Below, one piece after another: positions 1 to 5,407 of a stretch of 15,605 bases of DNA. The stretch spans positions 1 through 15,605 of the forward strand of contig NZ_CALADU010000203.1 in the NCBI RefSeq assembly GCF_937890665.1, in the 5' to 3' direction. The notes below the pieces were generated by a model. That model saw only the letters and a list, made by a program, of their open reading frames with translations, had not been told where the DNA came from and made no database searches. Origin of the DNA: an uncultured Subdoligranulum sp. Its GTDB lineage: Bacteria; Bacillota_A; Clostridia; Oscillospirales; Ruminococcaceae. The first letter of the stretch is position 1. Every line of letters begins with the position of its first letter. The translations under genes were made by a program, and so were the position numbers.

Positions 1-24
1 ATCTCATGAAGTTCCGTTTGTCAA
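1..24 (-). promoter_or_regulatory. Leftward promoter cut by the window edge (-35 only)
   Basis: A minus-strand TTGACA at 19-24 follows A-tracts at about 25-55. Its -10 would begin at position 1 with 17-bp spacing, so most of the -10 lies outside. The module closely resembles the one at 150-210. Between the two are a palindrome AGCCTT-CA-AAGGCT (79-92) with a following T-run on the minus strand, and a UUCG-type hairpin at 57-74. These are probably leader structures of the transcript started at the middle promoter. Confidence 0.6.
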
Positions 25-149
25 GAACTTTTTTGAGATTTTTTTGAAGTTTTTTTCGTGAGCCGAAGCTCTCGAAAAAGCCTTCAAAGGCTGTTGTTAT
101 GCGGTTTTCAGCGGCTTTCCGTGTCGCTCTCGCGCCGGACAGCTTGATT

Positions 150-178
150 ATAATACCACCGCGAAACCACTTTGTCAA
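150..178 (-). promoter_or_regulatory. Leftward consensus promoter with A-tract UP-like element
   Basis: The minus strand has -35 TTGACA (173-178), a 17-bp spacer and -10 TATTAT (150-155). Upstream of the -35 (about 179-210) are phased A-tracts resembling an UP element. The same A-tract plus TTGACA arrangement recurs at about 19-50, so the promoter module looks duplicated. Tandem promoters of this kind are characteristic of rRNA operons. The transcribed gene is outside the window, so the rRNA assignment is inference. Confidence 0.75.
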
Positions 179-261
179 CACCTTTTTTCAGATTTTTTGA
201 CATTTTTTTGCGATCTCTTACAGGTCAACGATATATCGTCGTTTCCCGCTGTGGTAGGCGT

Positions 262-290
262 ATCATATCATATTGTTATCTTACTGTTAA
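262..290 (-). promoter_or_regulatory. Leftward sigma-A promoter, distal of three
   Basis: On the minus strand a -35 TTAACA (285-290) is followed by a 17-bp spacer and a -10 TATGAT (262-267), preceded by the TGn of an extended -10. It reads toward the left edge. It is the first of three promoters pointing the same way in a stretch (1-331) where I find no credible gene. A 12-bp palindrome, ACGATATATCGT, lies downstream at 228-239. Confidence 0.6.
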
Positions 291-331
291 GGCCGCCTTT
301 TTACTTTTGGAGATCCTTACAAACCAAACGC

Positions 332-377
332 AAAAAAGCGTGCACATTGACGAAGGCATCGCCAACATGCACGCTTT
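332..377 (-). terminator. Rho-independent terminator of the spoIIA operon
   Basis: On the minus strand a 10-bp stem (335-344 with 368-377) continues through a small internal mismatch into a second 7-bp stem with a five-base loop. Six T residues (332-337) follow. It starts one base after the sigF stop codon and separates sigF from the leftward promoters. Confidence 0.9.
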
Positions 378-378
378 A

Positions 379-1077
379 TTATAGTGCAGTCCTAGATTCT
401 CCCAACAGTTGTTCCCGCATCCACTGCAAAACCTTTCGTTCCCGTCGAGAGATTTGCACCTGCGTAGTCCCCAACACCTTGGCCGTTTCGCTCTGGGTTT
501 GTCCGCCAAAGAAACGCAAGCGAATCAGTTGACGGTCCCTTGGTTCTAACTTGTCCATCACTTCCTCCAGACCAATGCGATCCGAAAGACTTTCCTCCGG
601 GGAATCTACCGGCACATCCCATTCCCGTTGCCCCTCTTCTTCATCGGTGGGCGTCAGCGACAAAGCCGGCAGAGATGCCCGAATCGCCAGTGCGATCTGT
701 TCCGGGGTAGTGTTTAACGTTTCTGCCAACTGCGCGACCCCCGGTTCTTTTCCCGTGCGTTTAAGGCTGCGTTCCCGCTCTGCATTGATCTTCATACTTA
801 ACTCTTTCAAGGAGCGGCTAACCTTGACCGTACCGCCATCCCGAAACAGCTTCTTGATTTCCCCCAGAATCACCGGTACCGCATAGGTAGAAAAGCAGAC
901 GCCCCGCCCCGTATCAAACCCATCGCAGGCTTTGACCAAACCCAAACAACCGGCAGCATACAGCTCCTCATACTCAATGCCCCGGCCCTTGAACCGGCCA
1001 GCGCAGGCATGGACCAACCCCAAATTTTTCTCAATAAACTCTCCGCGCGGCAGCAGGTCAATACTTTGTGCTGGCAT
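379..1077 (-). CDS. sigF: RNA polymerase sporulation sigma factor SigF
   Basis: This is a 232-aa sigma-70 family factor. Known members direct the first forespore-specific transcription after asymmetric septation. Region 2 lies at about residues 33-88; its stretch ending TVKVSRSLKEL is typical of SigF/SigG proteins. Region 3 covers about 89-135. Region 4 (about 175-225) has the helix-turn-helix sequence TTQVQISRRERKVL (204-217). The ATG at 1077 is preceded by an AAGGGGGAAA-like ribosome binding site. It is the third gene of spoIIAA-spoIIAB-sigF, 33 bp after spoIIAB, and this order separates it from SigG, which resembles it in sequence. Its activity should be held off by SpoIIAB and released through SpoIIAA. 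A terminator follows immediately. No frameshift or truncation is visible. Confidence 0.96.
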   Translation of the reverse strand: MPAQSIDLLPRGEFIEKNLGLVHACAGRFKGRGIEYEELYAAGCLGLVKACDGFDTGRGVCFSTYAVPVILGEIKKLFRDGGTVKVSRSLKELSMKINAERERSLKRTGKEPGVAQLAETLNTTPEQIALAIRASLPALSLTPTDEEEGQREWDVPVDSPEESLSDRIGLEEVMDKLEPRDRQLIRLRFFGGQTQSETAKVLGTTQVQISRRERKVLQWMREQLLGESRTAL

Positions 1078-1110
1078 ACCAGTTTCCCCCTTTATAAGAT
1101 ATGTAAGGGG

Positions 1111-1545
1111 TCAGTCGCGCGCTTCCAAGCGTTTGGTCAAAGTAACGCGGGTACCTTTGCCCGGTGTGGAAGACACCCGCACCTTATCCATAAAGCTCTG
1201 CATCACCGCAAAGCCAAGGCCCGCGCGCTCGGATGGATCGCCGGTGGTATACATAGGTTCCATCGCTTTGGCCACGTCATCCATGCCTACACCCCGATCG
1301 CTAATGGTGATTCGCACCAAGCCGCCCTCATAAAGGCCCGCCGTAAGGGTAATGGGCCCAATGGCATCCGGGTAGGCGTGAACAATGCAGTTGGTCACCG
1401 CCTCGGACACTGCCGTTTTTAGGTCGGCCAACTGCGGCACCGTAGGATCAAGCTGCACCAAAAAAGCCGCAAGCGCCGCACGGGCAAACCCCTCATTGAC
1501 AGACCGACTGGCAAAAGTAATCTTCACTTGATTGAGCATTTTCAT
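1111..1545 (-). CDS. spoIIAB: Anti-sigma F factor / serine kinase SpoIIAB
   Basis: This 144-aa GHKL-fold protein is the expected length for SpoIIAB. The family binds and inactivates SigF and phosphorylates SpoIIAA using ATP. The ATP-site motifs are visible: the N box EAVTNCIVHAY (48-58) with Glu48 and Asn52, the G1 box DRGVGM (83-88), and the G2 box with GLG at 109-111. The ATG at 1545 follows a GAGGAAAG ribosome binding site that overlaps the spoIIAA stop codon, with 12 bp between the genes. A second ATG two codons later (1539) is possible but would place the ribosome binding site further away. Position between spoIIAA and sigF supports the call strongly. Confidence 0.96.
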   Translation of the reverse strand: MKMLNQVKITFASRSVNEGFARAALAAFLVQLDPTVPQLADLKTAVSEAVTNCIVHAYPDAIGPITLTAGLYEGGLVRITISDRGVGMDDVAKAMEPMYTTGDPSERAGLGFAVMQSFMDKVRVSSTPGKGTRVTLTKRLEARD

Positions 1546-1557
1546 GGTTCTTTCCTC

Positions 1558-1854
1558 TCAGGCATAAGTGATGCGGGCAAGGTCCAACATACGGCGCACC
1601 GTAGGCGGGGGATTTTGTACCGTAAGCCGCCCCCCCAGCGACACAATATGCCGGTCCCGTCCCAAAATCAGCCCAACACCAGACGAATCCATAAATGTAA
1701 CACCTGAAAAATCCAACGTCAGAAGTTCCGGCAGGCGTTCGTCTACCTGCGCGTCAATTTCCCGTCGGAGTGACTGCGCCGCATGATGATCGATCTCACC
1801 GCTCAGATACGCAGCCAGCGTGCCGCTGCCCGGCACAAAGCAAACCTTTGCCAT
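1558..1854 (-). CDS. spoIIAA: Anti-sigma F factor antagonist SpoIIAA
   Basis: This is a 98-aa STAS-domain protein. Unphosphorylated SpoIIAA displaces SigF from SpoIIAB; the family is switched off by SpoIIAB-dependent serine phosphorylation and reactivated by the phosphatase SpoIIE. The signature GEIDHHAA (19-26) and FMDSSGVGLILGR (54-66) are present. By alignment with B. subtilis, Ser57 is the phosphorylation site. It is shorter than the roughly 117-aa B. subtilis protein, mainly at the C-terminus. The ATG at 1854 has an AAGGGGA ribosome binding site. It is the first gene of the operon. In bacilli this operon depends on sigma-H, but I see no convincing sigma-H or sigma-A promoter in the 70 bp between it and the folC terminator. 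Confidence 0.94.
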   Translation of the reverse strand: MAKVCFVPGSGTLAAYLSGEIDHHAAQSLRREIDAQVDERLPELLTLDFSGVTFMDSSGVGLILGRDRHIVSLGGRLTVQNPPPTVRRMLDLARITYA

Positions 1855-1921
1855 CGAGGTTGTCCCCTTTTTCCACGGATTGGGCGATACCGTAAAGTAA
1901 CCGCCAAAAATCAGGCAACAG

Positions 1922-1951
1922 AAAAAGCCTGTATCTTTACGATACAGGCTT
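1922..1951 (-). terminator. Terminator after folC
   Basis: A perfect 11-bp stem (1925-1935 with 1941-1951) has a five-base loop. On the minus strand a run of five T follows, partly from the stem end (1922-1926). It lies 38 bp beyond the folC stop and 68 bp before spoIIAA, so it should insulate the sporulation operon from folC transcription. Confidence 0.85.
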
Positions 1952-1988
1952 TGCCGTAAATATTTTGTTGGAACAGGGCGGCAAACGG

Positions 1989-3287
1989 TTATTTTTCCGC
2001 CTCTTTAAGCAGCCACGGACGGGCTTCGGCCGCCAAATAGAGGGAACCGCAAACCACAACACCCGCCAGATTGTTTTCTTCCGCATAGTTGACTGCCGCC
2101 CGCAGTGCCTGCGGCACGCTGTCCGCCGCCTCGGCATCCATATGGAACCGAGCCTCCCGCTGCAAATCCTCGCCGCTGAGTGCTCGCGGACAGTTGGGCG
2201 TTACGGTATACACCTTGGCAAAACAGGGTGCCAAAACTTCCAGCATGGTTTTATAGTCTTTGTCGGCCAGCATCCCCAACACGCCCACAAGGTTCTCCTC
2301 ATACTTAGCCTTTTGCAGCGTTTCGGCCAGCGCACGGGTACCATCGGGATTGTGGCAGCCGTCCAGCAGCAACAGGGGATGGCGACGCAGCACTTCAATG
2401 CGGGCAGGCATGCGGGCAGTCGCCAAGCCTTGCAAAATCGCGTCATCCGAGATCTCATAGCCGTATTCCCGCCAAAGCGCCAAGGCGATTTCCACAGCCA
2501 TTGCCGCATGGTTGGCTTGATGGGCGCCGGGCAGCCCCAGCGCCGCTTGATACCCACCATAATCCACACGGTTCTCTAGCCGTTTGCCGGGAAGCTGTCG
2601 GATGTCGTCCATCTCCGGAGTGATAATGCTGGTATGTGCCTCAGCCGCGGCCGTCAAAATGGACCCCATGGCTTCCGCCGGTTGGTCCGGGTAGCAAACC
2701 ACCGCACAGCCTTCCTTGATGATGCCGGCTTTTTCGGCGGCAATTTTATCCAGCGTATCCCCCAGCAGTTCCATATGGTCGTACCCGATGCGAGTAATGG
2801 CTGCCACCAAGGTATGGGGCACCACGTTGGTAGCGTCATAGCGGCCGCCGAGGCCGGTTTCCAACACGACCAAATCACACTTCTCCCGTGCGAACCACAA
2901 AAGCGCCAGCGCAGTGACCGCCTCAAACTGAACAGGGCCTTCCCCGCCCTCCTGCCGGATGGCCTCGGCTGCGTCCAACACCTTTTGGGCCAGCGAAGCC
3001 AATTTCCGCGGCGAGATCATCTCGCCATTGATTTGAAAGCGTTCCCGGAAGTCCACCACATACGGGCTGATGGTCAGGCCGGTCTTATAGCCCGCCGCCG
3101 TCAGAATCGCAGCCGTCATGGCCGCCAGACTTCCTTTGCCATTGGTCCCGGCAATATGGATACACTGCAGTTCTTTTTCCGGATTCCCGAGATGATCCAA
3201 CAAATTTTGCATCCGTGCAAGACCGGGCTTTCCACTGCCCAGCCGCGGCAATGCGTGCAGTGCCTCGATGGCTTGTTGCGTAGTCAT
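1989..3287 (-). CDS. folC: Folylpolyglutamate synthase / dihydrofolate synthase (Mur ligase family)
   Basis: This 432-aa cytosolic ATP-dependent ligase adds glutamate to folates and, in many bacteria, to dihydropteroate. The Mur-ligase P-loop GTNGKGS lies at 47-53. The folate-loop region is ISPYVVDFRERF (73-84). The ETGLGGRYDATN block (143-154) and the C-terminal domain motif DGCHNPDG (309-316) follow; most family members have Ala where Cys311 is. Length and motif order match FolC, and whether it has both activities cannot be read from sequence. Its ATG overlaps the vanZ-like stop codon as ATGA, so translation is probably coupled. No other folate genes lie next to it. A terminator at 1922-1951 ends the unit. 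Confidence 0.95.
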   Translation of the reverse strand: MTTQQAIEALHALPRLGSGKPGLARMQNLLDHLGNPEKELQCIHIAGTNGKGSLAAMTAAILTAAGYKTGLTISPYVVDFRERFQINGEMISPRKLASLAQKVLDAAEAIRQEGGEGPVQFEAVTALALLWFAREKCDLVVLETGLGGRYDATNVVPHTLVAAITRIGYDHMELLGDTLDKIAAEKAGIIKEGCAVVCYPDQPAEAMGSILTAAAEAHTSIITPEMDDIRQLPGKRLENRVDYGGYQAALGLPGAHQANHAAMAVEIALALWREYGYEISDDAILQGLATARMPARIEVLRRHPLLLLDGCHNPDGTRALAETLQKAKYEENLVGVLGMLADKDYKTMLEVLAPCFAKVYTVTPNCPRALSGEDLQREARFHMDAEAADSVPQALRAAVNYAEENNLAGVVVCGSLYLAAEARPWLLKEAEK

Positions 3288-3916
3288 TCTGGCTGTTCCT
3301 CCTCTTCGTTGGGCACCTGCGGCTGCTGTGCCTCATACGCACGGTGGGCTGCCCGCTGGGCCAGCCGCTCATGTTCCTGTTCCCGCTGCGCACGCCGCAG
3401 TTCTTCTCGTTCTTCCCGCAGAGCGCGGTTTTCTTGTTTGATCTGAGCAAAGGCTATTACCACCCGGACAATCAACAAGATCACCAAGGCGACAAAAATG
3501 CCAGCCACCACTCCCAGCATATCGATCCAGACATCAGTGACCAAAGAAGTTCGGTTGGGAATGAACACCTGGATCGTTTCGTCCATCACGGCAGTGGCCA
3601 AACCGCCCAACAGCGGCCAGCTGATATGCCGCACAAAACGAGCCGTATAAACCCGCAGGCAGAGCATCAGCAAAAAGCCTTCCATCATGAACTCGAGGAA
3701 ATGGGCCAGTTTGCGAATGGTATGTTCGGAGAGCGGTCCCAGATGGAGCCACCCCAGCGTTTCATTGACGGTTTCCATAGCCGCCTGACTGCGCAGCGAG
3801 GACTGGGCCCCCGTCTGCAAAGAATTGCGAAAGATATAGGCCACACAGGCCAACAGCGCCAGTGTGAAAATCACACGAAATGCGATCAGCCATGGGCTTG
3901 TTTTTTCTGTTTGCAT
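3284..3916 (-). CDS. VanZ-like family membrane protein
   Basis: This 210-aa membrane protein has about four predicted transmembrane segments (roughly 9-28, 72-90, 98-116, 130-156). It carries VanZ-like family hallmarks: RKLAHFLEF (68-76) and DETIQVFIPNRTSLVTD (112-128). Members are integral membrane proteins of mostly unknown biochemistry; the founding VanZ gives low-level teicoplanin resistance, and there is no other sign of van genes here. After the last membrane segment comes a highly charged Arg/Glu-rich tail (about 157-210), probably a cytoplasmic coiled coil ending in an acidic stretch. The ATG at 3916 follows AAGGAG with a short four-base spacing. The gene is first in the unit and overlaps folC by 4 bp. 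The functional link to folate metabolism is unclear. Confidence 0.85.
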   Translation of the reverse strand: MQTEKTSPWLIAFRVIFTLALLACVAYIFRNSLQTGAQSSLRSQAAMETVNETLGWLHLGPLSEHTIRKLAHFLEFMMEGFLLMLCLRVYTARFVRHISWPLLGGLATAVMDETIQVFIPNRTSLVTDVWIDMLGVVAGIFVALVILLIVRVVIAFAQIKQENRALREEREELRRAQREQEHERLAQRAAHRAYEAQQPQVPNEEEEQPE

Positions 3917-3955
3917 AAAACTCCTTTTTGTAACAGTACTCCTCTATAACTCGCT

Positions 3956-3984
3956 ATTATAGCACCCCTACCGTCCGGCGGCAA
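3956..3984 (-). promoter_or_regulatory. Promoter of the vanZ-like/folC operon
   Basis: The minus strand has an extended -10, TGC-TATAAT (hexamer 3956-3961), and a 17-bp spacer from a weaker -35 TTGCCG (3979-3984). It lies 40 bp before the vanZ-like start codon and just after the terminator of the AEC gene. Confidence 0.75.
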
Positions 3985-3996
3985 GTCAAACCCCAC

Positions 3997-4029
3997 AAAA
4001 AAAGGCGAAACCTTCTGCGGTCACGCCTT
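3997..4029 (-). terminator. Terminator of the AEC transporter gene
   Basis: A stem AAGGCG/CGCCTT (4002-4007 with 4024-4029) has a short inner ACC/GGT helix across a mismatch. A seven-T run follows on the minus strand (3997-4003). It begins 6 bp after the stop codon. Confidence 0.8.
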
Positions 4030-4035
4030 CCTTCT

Positions 4036-4962
4036 TTATAATACAGCCGTCAGCACCAGTGCATACAGCGGCAAAATCACAATACTGCTCAACGTAGAAA
4101 ACACCACGGCTCCCGCTGCCAGCTCTTCATCTTGTTTGTACTGGATGGCAAGCATCGTGGTCATGGCCGCCGTAGGGCAGGCCTCCAACAGCAGCACGAC
4201 GGTAGGCACCGTTCCGTGCAATCCCAACAATGCAAACAACACCAGCGTCACCGCCGGGATCAGCAGCATGCGTACCCCCAGTGTGCGAAACAAGTTGGGA
4301 TTGTGCAGCAGCTTGGGCAGATTGCCGGAGGCAATGGTCGCACCGGTAATAATCATAGACAACGGCGTATTCATATCCCCCACCGAACCTACCGGGTCGG
4401 CAATGATCTCTGGAATCGGAATCCGGGCCAAATAGATGATCAACCCTGCCACTACCGCCAAAATACAAGGACAGGTCACCACGTTGCGGACAATCTGCTT
4501 CGGGTCAGCCTGTCCACGCAGGTACGTCGCGCCCACTGCCCAAATCAGAATGTTAAACATAGTGACAAAGGCGCTGGCATACAAAAGGCCCTCGTCACCA
4601 AACAGCGCCCGAACCAGCGGGAATCCCATATAGCCCGCATTGGAAAAAGCACAGGCAAGCCAGATAATTCCTCTTTTGTCCCGCGGGGTGCGCATTGTAA
4701 CCGCAAAGGCAACCACCATCCCCACTACCAACGCCACCGTACTCAGGGCAAAGGTCACGAGCAGATTGTGGAAAATGGCCGGGTCAAAGTCCACCATATA
4801 GGAATCCAATATCATCGCCGGTGAAACTACATACAGCAGCAAATTGGCCAGCACAGATTTTTCCTTTGGTTGAAACACGCCCCACTTGCAGCACACAGCG
4901 CCGATCAAAATCATGAGCAGAAGCCGCAGTACTTGTTCGGCGGTGATGACAGCCAACTCCAT
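4036..4962 (-). CDS. AEC (auxin efflux carrier) family transporter
   Basis: This 308-aa polytopic membrane protein is hydrophobic almost throughout, with about ten predicted transmembrane segments. The motif FSNAGYMGFPLVRALFG (106-122) is diagnostic of the bacterial AEC/PIN-like permease family. Known bacterial members carry malate, malonate or other small organic anions; the substrate here cannot be told from sequence. The last segments include the usual PTAAMTTMLA stretch. The ATG at 4962 has a strong GAGGAGGAAG ribosome binding site about 8 bp upstream. It is monocistronic, with its own promoter (4995-5023) and terminator (3997-4029), and is divergent from valS. Confidence 0.9.
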   Translation of the reverse strand: MELAVITAEQVLRLLLMILIGAVCCKWGVFQPKEKSVLANLLLYVVSPAMILDSYMVDFDPAIFHNLLVTFALSTVALVVGMVVAFAVTMRTPRDKRGIIWLACAFSNAGYMGFPLVRALFGDEGLLYASAFVTMFNILIWAVGATYLRGQADPKQIVRNVVTCPCILAVVAGLIIYLARIPIPEIIADPVGSVGDMNTPLSMIITGATIASGNLPKLLHNPNLFRTLGVRMLLIPAVTLVLFALLGLHGTVPTVVLLLEACPTAAMTTMLAIQYKQDEELAAGAVVFSTLSSIVILPLYALVLTAVL

Positions 4963-4994
4963 ATATACTTCCTCCTCAAAACACAGCCTTTTGC

Positions 4995-5023
4995 ACTATA
5001 TACCGACCAAAAGATCTTGTCAA
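4995..5023 (-). promoter_or_regulatory. Promoter of the AEC transporter gene
   Basis: The minus strand has -35 TTGACA (5018-5023), a 17-bp spacer and -10 TATAGT (4995-5000), 32 bp before the start codon. The -35 sits in the left arm of a perfect 10-bp inverted repeat (5017-5026 with 5049-5058). The right arm contains the -35 of the divergent valS promoter. Confidence 0.85.
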
Positions 5024-5051
5024 GAGTTTTTCGCAGCGGAAAGATTCCCTC

Positions 5052-5080
5052 TTGACAACCACACGGCGCTGCGGTAGGAT
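5052..5080 (+). promoter_or_regulatory. Promoter of the valS T-box transcript
   Basis: The -35 TTGACA (5052-5057), a 17-bp spacer and -10 TAGGAT (5075-5080) place the start of transcription near 5087, just before the T-box leader. Its -35 and that of the divergent AEC gene are mirror images, 28 bp apart. Confidence 0.8.
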
Positions 5081-5086
5081 ACATAT

Positions 5087-5361
5087 TATATAAATGCAGT
5101 GAGAAAGAGTGCGCTTGTTCTGTTTTTGCAGAGAGTCGGCGGTTGGTGTGAGTCCGACAAAGCAGGCAAGGCTGCTGTCGCTTTTGAGCAGGCACGGCGA
5201 AATCCAGCCAGTAACCGTGCACGGGTTTGCCTCCGTTATTCGGGCAGGCAGGTTTTTTCCTGCCGCAAAGCGGCCTTATTGTAATAAGGCAACTTGGGTG
5301 GTACCGCGACTTGAATTGTTTTTCAGGCCGTCCCATGATCGTTCATGGGGCGGTCTTTTTT
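5087..5361 (+). promoter_or_regulatory. T-box leader responding to uncharged tRNA-Val
   Basis: Stem I runs from about 5109 to 5195. Its base pairs GTGC (5109-5112) with GCAC (5192-5195). It has the GAGAG motif (5131-5135) and an apical stem GTCGG/CCGAC (5135-5139 with 5154-5158) enclosing the GGTGTGAG loop. In the specifier loop the likely specifier codon is GTC (Val) at 5177-5179. A further hairpin GGCAGG/CCTGCC (5247-5264) precedes the conserved T-box sequence at 5291-5308. There TGGT (5299-5302) should pair with the tRNA 3' end, and its final T fits an A discriminator base. The competing terminator is a 14-bp stem (5325-5338 with 5343-5356) followed by T residues to 5361. Uncharged tRNA-Val should favour readthrough into valS. 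Exact specifier pairing was judged by eye. Confidence 0.92.
5325..5361 (+). terminator. T-box-controlled leader terminator
   Basis: A 14-bp stem with two G-U pairs and a four-base loop is followed by six T. It forms the off state of the valS T-box and lies 46 bp before the valS start codon. Confidence 0.88.
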
Positions 5362-5407
5362 ATTTTTAAAAAAACAGCCCCGCAACAACCAGTAGGAGGT
5401 TTTGTTT

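Noticed and set aside
172..532. Short plus-strand frames in the left intergenic region (70 and 111 codons)
   Set aside because: They run across promoter elements, the sigF terminator and into the antisense of sigF. Composition is not protein-like.
3284..3916. Glycopeptide resistance by VanZ
   Set aside because: No vanA/H/X/S/R-type genes are present, and VanZ-like proteins are widespread in Firmicutes without resistance.
5402..5407. TTG at 5402 as the valS start
   Set aside because: It lies only 2 bp after the AGGAGG site. The ATG at 5408 has an 8-bp spacing and gives the normal ValRS N-terminus.
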